Below are positions 9,284 to 16,802 of a stretch of DNA of 64,000 nucleotides, piece after piece. The stretch comes from Bacteroidales bacterium (lineage in GTDB: Bacteria > Bacteroidota > Bacteroidia > Bacteroidales > M50B96), in NCBI GenBank assembly GCA_021740905.1, contig JAIOYV010000019.1, positions 16,277-80,276 on the forward strand. Reading direction: 5' to 3'. Position numbers and translations under genes: made by a program. The notes below the pieces were generated by a model. It did not search any database. It saw only the letters and a program-made list of their open reading frames with translations, and was not told where the DNA came from. The stretch's first letter is position 1. Every line of letters starts with the position of its first letter.

Positions 9284-10123
9284 ATGAAAAAGACACTCCA
9301 TTTCTTTACCTTCTTATCCTTGATCCTTGGTTTGTTGTTTATGTCATGCGGGCCAAGCAAAAAGCTTTTAGTTTCGGAGGGTAAAGTCAATGAGCTGCAA
9401 AAAGACAGTGCAAACCTACACGATCAATTAATTGAGTGTGAAGGGCTATTGACAACTCGAAATAAAGAAAAAGCTTCTTTGCTGAATGAAAAAGCATCCT
9501 TGGAAAGTGAAACAGCATCCTTGCAGAATAAAAATGCAGCGGTTACGAATGATTTGAATGATCTTTCTGTTAAATCAAAAATGACCATTGCCGAACAGGA
9601 AGAAAGGTTAAATAACCTTCAGCAGATGATTCAATCGCAAAAAGATGTCATGTACAAGCTTAAGAATTCTATAGCCGATGCGCTGTTAAATTACCAAACT
9701 GATGAGCTTTCGGTTTATACCAAAGATGGGAATGTTTATGTTTCGCTCCAGGAGAAATTACTTTTCAAATCGGGCAGCGACGTGGTAAACCCTCAAGGTA
9801 AAAAAGCGCTTAAATCTCTTGCCCAGGTACTCAACAACACGAAAGACATCACCGTCATGGTTGAAGGCCATACCGATAATGTCCCAATCAAAACAAATTT
9901 GTTTAAAGATAACTGGGATCTCAGCACAGCCCGGGCTACTTCCATTTTGCGTGTTTTGACCACCGATAATGCTTTTGACCCAAAGCGTATTACTGCATCG
10001 GGTAGGGGCGAATTTCATCCCGTCAGCACAAATGAAACCGTTGAGGGCCGTTCCGGAAACCGCAGAACGGAAATTATCCTGTCTCCGAACTTAAGCGAGC
10101 TTTTTAATTTATTGGATCAGTAA
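9284..10123 (+). CDS. OmpA-family lipoprotein with coiled coil
   Basis: A protein of 279 residues from ATG 9284. An in-frame extension upstream would run through the operator and is rejected. The signal peptide leads to a lipobox-like FMSC with Cys22, then a long coiled coil (about 30-125) of LNEK, LESE and LQNK heptads. The OmpA-like peptidoglycan-binding domain (about 145-270) has LLFKSGSD, EGHTDNVPI, NWDLSTARA and SGNRRTEIIL, the complete canonical motif set. This layout matches OmpA-like lipoproteins that tie the outer membrane to the cell wall. It is monocistronic, with operator copy 2 before it and a hairpin after it. Confidence 0.9.
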   Translation: MKKTLHFFTFLSLILGLLFMSCGPSKKLLVSEGKVNELQKDSANLHDQLIECEGLLTTRNKEKASLLNEKASLESETASLQNKNAAVTNDLNDLSVKSKMTIAEQEERLNNLQQMIQSQKDVMYKLKNSIADALLNYQTDELSVYTKDGNVYVSLQEKLLFKSGSDVVNPQGKKALKSLAQVLNNTKDITVMVEGHTDNVPIKTNLFKDNWDLSTARATSILRVLTTDNAFDPKRITASGRGEFHPVSTNETVEGRSGNRRTEIILSPNLSELFNLLDQ

Positions 10124-10210
10124 AATTTTTAATGATTCAAAAGGATTTGGATTTATTAGAAACTCAGATTCTGAGAAAGAGTATTTTGTATTGAAAATAT
10201 TTAATGATTA

Positions 10211-10236
10211 AAGCCCCGCCAAGAGCGGGGCTTCTA
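10211..10236 (+). terminator. Terminator-like hairpin after the OmpA lipoprotein
   Basis: A perfect 9-bp stem AAGCCCCGC / GCGGGGCTT (10211-10219 and 10225-10233) with a 5-base loop. The following T-tract is weak (CTAATTT). It lies between convergent genes and may stop transcription from both sides. Confidence 0.75.
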
Positions 10237-10285
10237 ATTTACCTTCAATTTAACTGTATCTCGTTTTTTTAAAAAGACATTTATT

Positions 10286-10636
10286 CTAAATTGTGCCTTC
10301 CTCATACCCGCTTTTAATCACCGTCGAAATCATTTTAAAACGCTCGTTCGCATTGACAATACTTGAAGTATGGGCCGGGATAATTATACCCTGCCCCATG
10401 GTAAGGCTATTCTTTTTATCATCGATGATGATTTCGGCCATCCCATCAATAATTTGGATAAAGGTGTCGAAGGGTGAAATCTTTTCAGCTAAGGCTTCAC
10501 CTGTATCAATGGCTACGACACTTACATTTCCGGTGGTTTTCCGGATGATCGTTTTGCTTACTACCGAATTGGGAACATACTCAATAATTTCAATGAGGAT
10601 ATGCGATTTTGATTTTTCAATTTCCTTTGAATACAT
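10286..10636 (-). CDS. Cupin-domain protein
   Basis: A 116-residue protein that fits a single small cupin barrel: SPFDTFIQIIDGMAEIIIDDK resembles cupin motif 1 and GQGIIIPAHTSSIVNANERFKM resembles motif 2. Motif 1 lacks the usual His-x-His pair, so metal binding and enzymatic activity are doubtful. No signal peptide is seen, so it is probably cytoplasmic. An antisense open frame covers almost the same bases but shows no family features. Operator copy 5 lies 60-100 bp upstream, placing it in the same candidate regulon as its neighbours. The ligand is unknown. Confidence 0.75.
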   Translation of the reverse strand: MYSKEIEKSKSHILIEIIEYVPNSVVSKTIIRKTTGNVSVVAIDTGEALAEKISPFDTFIQIIDGMAEIIIDDKKNSLTMGQGIIIPAHTSSIVNANERFKMISTVIKSGYEEGTI

Positions 10637-10666
10637 GTAACTACTATTTGGGTGATTAATAAAAAG

Positions 10667-10736
10667 CTAAAGGAACAACACCGATATATCTTTGTGTTAC
10701 ATTTTTGGATTTAAAATTTACATCATTCTCACATTG
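10667..10736 (-). promoter_or_regulatory. Bipartite operator/promoter, copy 5 (upstream of cupin gene)
   Basis: On the minus strand TGTGAGAATGATGTAA begins at 10733 and AATGTAACAC at 10703, again 30 bp apart, with TGTAA half-sites 21 bp apart. The -7 position is degenerate (TCCTTTAG, 10674-10667), so this may be the weakest promoter of the set. It reads towards the cupin start at 10636. Confidence 0.65.
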
Positions 10737-10748
10737 TAGTCTTGGGTT

Positions 10749-12230
10749 TTATTTTGTCAACCCGTATACTTTTCTGTAATGATATCCAAAAACGGTATAG
10801 GTAATCGCATCTACTATGGCACGCGGCCGGTTGAAAAGGGTCCATGATATTAGCTTCCAATATTCGCCTCTTCCTTTGTTCGCAATGCCTATAATAAAAG
10901 TGGTTTTAAAGAATGACTTAAGCAGCGACCATTTTATTTTAGTCCTTGGCTGATCTTGTCTGTTATAGTTTAACAACAATTGTCGAAGCCTTTTATAATA
11001 AGGCTTGGTCGAATAAATGTTGTGGATAATTTTTTTGTAGCCTTCCATCAGTTCATCCACATTCATTTTTGGGATGAAGTTCATAGTCAGATCGGTGTTG
11101 TTTCCGCTAGCATCTGTTGTCAGCCTGTTTTCTGCCTCCAATTGTCGGTACAAAGCTGTATTTTTTGGGGCATTCAGCAGACCCACCATAGCTGAAACAA
11201 TTCCGCTTTTCTGAATAAAATCAATTTGACGTTGGAAAATGGATGGGGTGTCGCTGTCGAAACCTACAATAAATCCGCCTGAAACCTGCAATCCGGCCTT
11301 TTGTATTTTTTTTACACTTTCCAGCAGGTCGCGGTTTTTGTTCTGCGTCTTATTACACTCGTGAAGCGATTGTTCATCAGGGGTTTCAATGCCAATGAAT
11401 GTTGAATTGAACCCTGTTTCCACCATCAAGGACATCAGTTCTCCGTCGTCGGCAAGATTGATGGAAGTTTCTGTATTAAAAGTAAATGGGAATTTGTGCT
11501 GTTGCATCCAGGTTTTCATATCCGGGAGCAGATCATTTTTCACCTTGTTTTTATTTCCTATGAAATTATCATCCACCACAAAAACCGACCCTCGCCAGTT
11601 GAGTTGATAAAGTGTTTCAAGTTCTTCGGTTATCTGGTGCGAACTTTTCATCCTTACCTTTTTCCCCAATAAAGAGGTAATTTCACAGAAGTCGCATGAA
11701 AAGGGGCATCCACGCGATACCTGCACGTTCATAAAGGCATATTTGTCCCTTTCCAACAAGTGGTAATCGGGCACAGGAGTTTCAGATATATCAGCAAATT
11801 TATCAGTCTTGTAAATCCTTTGAGGATGACCGGCACTTAAATCTTTTAAAAATAGTGGCAGGGTAATCTCAGCTTCGTGCAAAATTAAATGATCGACTAG
11901 GGGGTAGTCGGAATATTCAGTGGTGAAGAGGGGACCACCTGCTACTATTATTTTGTTCTGTCTTTTACATTCAGTAATTACTTTGCTCACCGATTCTTTT
12001 TGAATCACCATGGCACTTATGAAAACGTAATCGGCCCATTGGATATCGCTTGTTTTAAGCGTTGCAACATTCATGTCGACCAACCTTTTTTGCCAGCCTG
12101 CCGGGAGCATTGCCGAAACGGTAATTAATCCGAGAGGTGGCACAGCCGCTTTTTTCGATATAAATCGTAAAGCGTGTTTAAAACTCCAAAAGGAGTCGGG
12201 GCATTGGGGGAATACTAATAATATTTTCAT
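10749..12230 (-). CDS. B12-binding radical SAM protein (DUF4070-type)
   Basis: A 493-residue enzyme. Residues 1-145 form a cobalamin-binding-like Rossmann domain (MKILLVFPQ, PPLGLITVSAMLP, IVAGGP). A radical SAM core follows, with the cluster motif C175-x3-C179-x2-C182 in SRGCPFSCDFC, VDDNFIGN and the GFIVGFDSD stretch. The C-terminal third resembles the DUF4070 region common in this group. Relatives include methylases acting on unactivated carbons such as the hopanoid methylase HpnP; the substrate here is not known. The ATG at 12230 is supported by the conserved N-terminus. Operator copy 3 lies about 290 bp upstream, with a decayed fragment of the same gene in between. Confidence 0.88.
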   Translation of the reverse strand: MKILLVFPQCPDSFWSFKHALRFISKKAAVPPLGLITVSAMLPAGWQKRLVDMNVATLKTSDIQWADYVFISAMVIQKESVSKVITECKRQNKIIVAGGPLFTTEYSDYPLVDHLILHEAEITLPLFLKDLSAGHPQRIYKTDKFADISETPVPDYHLLERDKYAFMNVQVSRGCPFSCDFCEITSLLGKKVRMKSSHQITEELETLYQLNWRGSVFVVDDNFIGNKNKVKNDLLPDMKTWMQQHKFPFTFNTETSINLADDGELMSLMVETGFNSTFIGIETPDEQSLHECNKTQNKNRDLLESVKKIQKAGLQVSGGFIVGFDSDTPSIFQRQIDFIQKSGIVSAMVGLLNAPKNTALYRQLEAENRLTTDASGNNTDLTMNFIPKMNVDELMEGYKKIIHNIYSTKPYYKRLRQLLLNYNRQDQPRTKIKWSLLKSFFKTTFIIGIANKGRGEYWKLISWTLFNRPRAIVDAITYTVFGYHYRKVYGLTK

Positions 12231-12319
12231 TATCGAGGATTAATCATTTACAACTTGGTTGATTTTCATCATAGATTTTCAGAAATACCCAGAATTTCGT
12301 TGTGCTGCACCGGTGTTTA

Positions 12320-12460
12320 AAGGTTAAAAAAATAGTTGCAGGGTAACCTCCAATTCGTTTATAAAAAAATGTTCGACTACGGGGTAGTCAGGAAGCTTAG
12401 GAGAACAGGGGTAGGTCCGCAACTATCTTTTTAAGTACTTTTACATTCAGTAATTTTTCT
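12320..12460 (-). pseudogene. Decayed partial copy of the adjacent radical SAM gene
   Basis: About 140 bp here align by eye with 11846-11980 inside the radical SAM gene. Shared blocks include ATAGT-GCAGGGTAA, TTCGACTA-GGGGTAGTC and TTTTACATTCAGTAATT in the same order and orientation. This corresponds to codons about 83-128 of the enzyme. The copy carries in-frame stops and small indels, so it is not coding. It sits between operator copy 3 and the intact gene, suggesting an old tandem duplication of which only this part remains. Confidence 0.8.
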
Positions 12461-12521
12461 CTGTAAAACTGTGTGTCAATGAACTCTAACTAAAACTTTA
12501 TTCTATTAAAAAATCCTCAAA

Positions 12522-12590
12522 CAAAATTCGTGAAATCGTGTCAAATTTGTGTTACACTATTCTGATTATTATTTACATCATTCACACATT
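12522..12590 (-). promoter_or_regulatory. Bipartite operator/promoter, copy 3 (upstream of radical SAM gene)
   Basis: On the minus strand TGTGTGAATGATGTAA begins at 12588 and AGTGTAACAC at 12558, 30 bp apart. The -7-like box GAATTTTG (12529-12522) starts 19 bp after the second element. It directly follows the stop codon of the barrel-protein gene and reads towards the radical SAM gene, leaving a leader of nearly 290 bp that contains the decayed copy. Confidence 0.7.
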
Positions 12591-13090
12591 TACAATTTAA
12601 ATGTGAGTCCAATTTTGCCACCTGAAAAGGCATTCCCACCGCCAAATTCGAGATTTATGCCTGCTCTATTCGAGAAGTAATATCTTCCCCCAATCTGGCC
12701 CCCTAAATCCAAACCCGAACTATGGTCGCCATGATAATCATCGGGTGATGACCATGTATAGAAACCTACATTTAGACCTGCATAAAAATCCCAATTTTGA
12801 GGTATTTTAAGCACACTGTTAAAATGGTAATTCCCATTTCCAGAAAAGCCCATGATGGTATGATTGTACTTGTGGTTGTCCCAATTTTCACGGTATCCCC
12901 GATAGGAGAACTCGGCCCCAAGCGTGATATCCTTGTGGACACTATAATCGAACCCAATATAAAAGGGTATACCCCAATCGGAAAACCCGACCCCAAGATT
13001 AAGTTGTGCCTTCCCCAACGGTAAAGGACTTTGACTAAAAGATAACCCTGAGATAAAAAGGATCGCGACTGCTAAAACGATTGTCTTCAT
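12590..13090 (-). CDS. Small outer-membrane beta-barrel protein
   Basis: A protein of 166 residues from ATG 13090, chosen because a clear signal peptide (MKTIVLAVAILFISGLSFSQ) begins there; upstream in-frame codons run through the promoter. The mature part is made of short amphipathic strands rich in Gly, Tyr and Phe (LNLGVGFSDWG, YIGFDYSV, FYAGLNVGFY, GRYYFSNRAGINLEFGGG) and ends in a hydrophobic residue, as OmpW/OmpX-like eight-stranded barrels do. No specific function can be assigned. Operator copy 4 is directly upstream, and the putative regulator gene lies just beyond it on the same strand. Confidence 0.78.
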   Translation of the reverse strand: MKTIVLAVAILFISGLSFSQSPLPLGKAQLNLGVGFSDWGIPFYIGFDYSVHKDITLGAEFSYRGYRENWDNHKYNHTIMGFSGNGNYHFNSVLKIPQNWDFYAGLNVGFYTWSSPDDYHGDHSSGLDLGGQIGGRYYFSNRAGINLEFGGGNAFSGGKIGLTFKL

Positions 13091-13108
13091 AATTATTAAC
13101 TTAAGATA

Positions 13109-13129
13109 TGTATTGAATTGTTCAATACA
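13109..13129. promoter_or_regulatory. 9-bp inverted repeat at the predicted transcription start
   Basis: Arms TGTATTGAA (13109-13117) and TTCAATACA (13121-13129) are perfect complements around a 3-base centre. The repeat overlaps the end of the -7 box and the expected start site of the barrel-protein gene, a position suited to a repressor site or a leader hairpin. Confidence 0.45.
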
Positions 13130-13197
13130 AATGTATGCCACACTATGTGAGGAATCCTTACATAACTTTGGGAAAGTGTTACATCATTCACACATCA
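13128..13197 (-). promoter_or_regulatory. Bipartite operator/promoter, copy 4 (upstream of barrel-protein gene)
   Basis: On the minus strand TGTGTGAATGATGTAACAC begins at 13194 and a weaker second element TATGTAAGGA at 13164, 30 bp apart. A perfect -7 box TACATTTG occupies 13135-13128, 19 bp after the second element. The first element includes the last codons and stop of the AraC gene, so the operator is partly embedded in coding sequence. Confidence 0.72.
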
Positions 13198-13748
13198 TCG
13201 AGTGAATCACGTCTTTTGTTTTTGAGATTTTTAAAGTGGGTAGGGGTCAGTCCAGTAAATTTTTTGAATTGATTCGACAAGTGGGCCACACTGCTGTAGT
13301 GCAGTTTGTAGGCTATTTCGCTTAGGTTAAGCTCGTCGTAGACAATCAATTCTTTCACTTTTTCTATTTTATGAGCCAGGTAAAATTTTTCAATAGTAGT
13401 ACCTTTCACTTCCGAGAAAAGATTGGCCAGGTAGGTGTAATCGTAGTTTAGGTTTTCGCTTAGGTAATCCGAAAGGTTCACCTTAATTTGATCTTCCGTA
13501 TAGTGAACGAGTTCTATAATGGCATTTTTTATTTTCTCTACCAGGATGCTTTTTTTGTCATCCATCAAGAGCAGGCCAGATTTTTTTAAAGCAATATCAA
13601 GTTCAGTTAATTGTTCCGGTAAGATGGTATCAATAATTTCGGCCTCGCCAATCTTTACATTACAATAACGCAGGCCAAGCTTCTCCAGTTCAGCCTTTAC
13701 GACCATCTGGCAGCGGATACAAACCATATTTTTAATATACAACTTCAA
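13188..13748 (-). CDS. AraC-family regulator with N-terminal CxxC (HMA-like) domain
   Basis: A transcription factor of 186 residues. The N-terminus reads MKLYIKNMVCIRC, resembling a small heavy-metal-associated fold with Cys10 and Cys13. The C-terminal AraC DNA-binding domain (about 95-180) has two helix-turn-helix units: LANLFSEVKGTTIEKFYLAHKIEKVKELI, and LSEIAYKLHYSSVAHLSNQFKKFTGLTPTHFK. The start codon is TTG at 13748, supported by family-like N-terminal sequence; ATG 13727 would remove half of that domain. AraC proteins bind direct-repeat half-sites about 21 bp apart, the spacing seen in the five operators around it. A metal or redox signal sensed by the CxxC is inference. Confidence 0.85.
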   Translation of the reverse strand: MKLYIKNMVCIRCQMVVKAELEKLGLRYCNVKIGEAEIIDTILPEQLTELDIALKKSGLLLMDDKKSILVEKIKNAIIELVHYTEDQIKVNLSDYLSENLNYDYTYLANLFSEVKGTTIEKFYLAHKIEKVKELIVYDELNLSEIAYKLHYSSVAHLSNQFKKFTGLTPTHFKNLKNKRRDSLDDV

Positions 13749-13999
13749 AGTTCACCCAACTTGATCCTAAAAAAAATGATAAACTGTAAATGTACAAATT
13801 ATCATGGTGAAAGTCAATTTGCCAATATATCGGGAATTCTGAATTTTGGATTATTCTCAGGATAGATCAAAAACAAGATGCAAGATGAATATTAATTTTC
13901 ACCATTACATAGACTATTAAGGAATAATCATACTTCCTACTCTGTGAAAAACGTATATTTGCCTTCACTGAAAATTGATTCAAAAATTGAAACCTCAAC

Positions 14000-15464
14000 A
14001 TGTTCGAGCAAACCTTTAAAAACATCGACGACATACTCCACAAGGACGCGGTGCGGGAGCGAATTAGATTATGTGGAGCAAACCTCCTGGATACTATTCC
14101 TTAAATACCTTGCCGATTTAGAAAAAGACCGGGAAACGGCAGCCTTGTTGACAGGCAAATCCTACACAAAACTCCTGGACAATGAATACCAATGGGCTGT
14201 GTGGGCAACACCGAAATTGGACGATGGCAGGATCGACCACAACGCCATGACCGGGGATGACCTGGTGGATTTTGTCAACGAAAAACTCTTCCCCTACCTT
14301 AAAAAATTCAAAACATCTGCCGAGTCTCCTGATACTATCGAATACAAAATCGGTGAGATTTTCAGCGAATTGAAAAACCGAATACAAAGTGGATACAATT
14401 TGCGCGAAGTAATAAACCTTATCGACCAGCTTCGTTTCCGAACCCATGCCGAGAAGCACGAGATGAGCCATTTGTACGAATCCAAGATTCAGAACATGGG
14501 CAATGCAGGGCGAAATGGTGGGGAATATTACACCCCACGCCCTTTGATCCGAACGATTGTAAAAGTAGTGAACCCGGAGATAGGAGAAACCATTTACGAT
14601 GGTGCAGTGGGTAGTGCAGGTTTCTTGTGCGAAGCCTTTACCCATTTGACTTCGACAAGCTCAGCCAAAGGCAATGGGCTTTCGACCAAAGACACCGAAA
14701 CACTTCAGAAAAAGACCTTTTTCGGGAAAGAGAAAAAATCATTGGCCTACATTATTGGTACCATGAATATGATTTTCCACGGCATAGAAGCCCCCAATAT
14801 TATCCACACCAACACCCTTGCCGAGAACCTCAGCGATATACAGGAAAAAGACCGCTACAATGTAGTTTTGGCCAATCCACCCTTTGGCGGAAAAGAACGT
14901 GCCGAAGTACAACAAAACTTCCCGGTAAAAACGGGCGAAACGGCCAGTCTGTTTTTGCAGCACTTTATTAAAATACTAAAGGCAGGCGGTAGGGCAGGTG
15001 TAGTTATTAAAAACACTTTTTTAAGCAATACCGACAATGCCAGTGTTGCCATTCGTAAAGAATTGTTGAGCAACTGCAATTTACATACGGTTTTGGATTT
15101 ACCGGGCGGTGTATTCTCCGGTGCAGGTGTAAAAACCGTAGTTCTGTTTTTTGAAAAAGGCTCGGCAACAAAAAAGACCTGGTTTTACCAATTAAACTTA
15201 GACCGCAACCTTGGAAAAGGAAACCCCTTAAACGAAAGCGACCTTGCCGAATTTGTAGAACTTCAAAAATCCTTTGCTGAAAGCGAAAACTCCTGGTCAT
15301 TAGAAATTAGTAAAATCGACCAAACCACCTTCGACCTAAGTGCCAAAAACCCCAACACACCCGAAGAAGCCCCTTTACGAACTCCAAAAGTAATTTTGGA
15401 AGAAATGAAAGCCCTCGACAAAGAGAGCGAAATCATTTTAAACTCAATTTTGTCACTGATATGA
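14000..15464 (+). CDS. hsdM: Type I restriction-modification DNA methyltransferase subunit HsdM, frameshifted near its start
   Basis: N6-adenine methyltransferase subunit of a type I system. The expected N-terminus MFEQTFKNIDDILHKDA is encoded from ATG 14000, but the rest (CGSELDYVEQTSW onward) is in another frame. The frame changes at about 14047-14056, where two bases seem to be missing relative to the family pattern K-D-A-G-C. Downstream the gene is intact: GGEYYTPRPLI, the SAM motif DGAVGSAGFL (usually GACGSAGFL), catalytic NPPFGG and a normal C-terminus, about 485 residues. A GTG at 13944 in the main frame would give a non-family N-terminus. It overlaps hsdS by ATGA. The lesion may be real or a sequencing error. 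Confidence 0.88.
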
Positions 15465-16660
15465 AGCCAGGTTGGGAACAAAAAACATTAGGTGATGTCT
15501 TGGAAATTTTGCGAAATGGTGTCAACTGTAAGCAAGACAAAAAAGGGATTGGAGATAAGATCTCAAGAATTGAAAGCATATCAAATGCTAATTTTGATAT
15601 TGATAAAGTTGGATTTACAACATTATCTAAATCAGATAAAGAGAAGTATCGCCTTGAAAGCGGGGACATTTTATTTAGCCATATAAATAGTCCAATACAT
15701 GTCGGAAAAACAGCATTGTTTAACTCAAATGAAGAAGTTTATCACGGGGTTAATTTATTATTAATGAGACCAAAGCCATTTTTGAATGGTAGTTATTTTG
15801 AACACTTTCTGAAATTTCTTTTTCAGAAAGGTTATTGGAAGGGGCTGTGTAAACAGTCAGTAAATCAGGCAAGTGTCAATCAACAAGATATTAATAAAGT
15901 AGAAATCAATTACCCTAAATCTCTCCCCGAACAAAAAACCATTGTCTCCATACTCGACCAAGCCTTTGCTGCCATTGCCAAAGCAAAAGCCAATGCCGAA
16001 CAAAACCTGAATAATGCCAAAGCACTTTTTGAGAGTTATTTGCAGGGGGTGTTTGAGAATGATAAATGGAAATATACAAAATTATCAAATCTCACTACGG
16101 GCATTACAGATGGAGACCATATGCCTCCTCCTAAGTCAGATACTGGCATTCCGTTTATCACTATTTCGAATATTAATAAGAATGATAACCAAATTGATTT
16201 TTCAAATACTTTCAAAGTTCCTGATGAATATTACCTAAACATTAAAGACAATCGAAAACCTAAAAAAGGAGACGTGTTATATACGGTTACTGGTTCGTAC
16301 GGTATTCCTGTTTTGATTGAGGAGAATAAGATGTTCTGTTTTCAGCGTCACATTGGTTTAATTCGTCCAAAAGATGAGTTAGAAAGCAAACTATTATATT
16401 ATTGGATTTTGTCTCCACAAGCAAAAAAACAAGCAGATTCAACAGCGACGGGTACAGCTCAAAAGACTGTTTCATTAAAATCGTTGCGCAATTTCCAGTT
16501 TCCAATAATAACCATCGAAGAACAATTAGTTATTATTAATGCTATAGATGACTTATCAATTAAAACCAAAAAACTCGAAACCATCTACCAAAAAAAAATC
16601 GATGATTTGGAAGAATTAAAAAAGAGTATCTTGCAAAAGGCGTTTAATGGAGAAATGTGA
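15461..16660 (+). CDS. hsdS: Type I restriction-modification specificity subunit HsdS
   Basis: A DNA-recognition subunit of 399 residues with the usual two-fold layout: target-recognition domain 1 (about 1-150), a central conserved helix (LPEQKTIVSILDQAFAAIAKAKANAEQNLNNAKALFESYLQGVF), target-recognition domain 2 (about 200-345) and a distal helix (EQLVIINAIDDLSIKTKKLETIYQKKIDDLEELKKSILQKAF). The start ATG overlaps the hsdM stop by four bases. The gene is open throughout, unlike hsdM and hsdR. The recognised sequence cannot be read from the protein. The partner hsdR gene is separated from it by the RAYT transposase insertion. Confidence 0.93.
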   Translation: MKPGWEQKTLGDVLEILRNGVNCKQDKKGIGDKISRIESISNANFDIDKVGFTTLSKSDKEKYRLESGDILFSHINSPIHVGKTALFNSNEEVYHGVNLLLMRPKPFLNGSYFEHFLKFLFQKGYWKGLCKQSVNQASVNQQDINKVEINYPKSLPEQKTIVSILDQAFAAIAKAKANAEQNLNNAKALFESYLQGVFENDKWKYTKLSNLTTGITDGDHMPPPKSDTGIPFITISNINKNDNQIDFSNTFKVPDEYYLNIKDNRKPKKGDVLYTVTGSYGIPVLIEENKMFCFQRHIGLIRPKDELESKLLYYWILSPQAKKQADSTATGTAQKTVSLKSLRNFQFPIITIEEQLVIINAIDDLSIKTKKLETIYQKKIDDLEELKKSILQKAFNGEM

Positions 16661-16666
16661 TCGTTT

Positions 16667-16696
16667 GGTAGAGGGCATCCCTATGTGGATGCCCTC
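16667..16696 (+). repeat. REP-like hairpin with GTAG foot, upstream copy
   Basis: A perfect 10-bp stem GAGGGCATCC / GGATGCCCTC (16671-16680 and 16687-16696) with loop CTATGT, just after GTAG. RAYT transposases of the E. coli type recognise a GTAG tetranucleotide at the foot of REP hairpins. It lies directly after the hsdS stop. Confidence 0.75.
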
Positions 16697-16746
16697 GAAA
16701 TAGAGCGGAATGATATGGGCGGAATGGGCATTTGTATAGGGCAAAT

Positions 16747-16788
16747 ATTGGGCAACCACATAGGGATGCCCGTACGCAGATGCCCAAT
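16747..16788 (-). repeat. Inverted REP-like hairpin before the RAYT gene
   Basis: On the minus strand GGGCATCC-CTATGT-GGTTGCCC follows GTAC, so it is an imperfect copy of the upstream hairpin in opposite orientation with the same loop. Outer arms ATTGGGCA and TGCCCAAT (16747-16754 and 16781-16788) enclose it. With the upstream copy it makes a head-to-head pair like a BIME. Confidence 0.65.
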
Positions 16789-16802
16789 AAAAAATATAAA
16801 TA

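Noticed and set aside
10293..10640. Plus-strand open frame of 115 codons opposite the cupin gene
   Set aside because: It has no domain resemblance, while the minus strand has cupin features and an operator upstream.
13944..14050. GTG 13944 as the native start of hsdM
   Set aside because: The encoded N-terminus is unlike HsdM, while the family-typical start is present in another frame from 14000.
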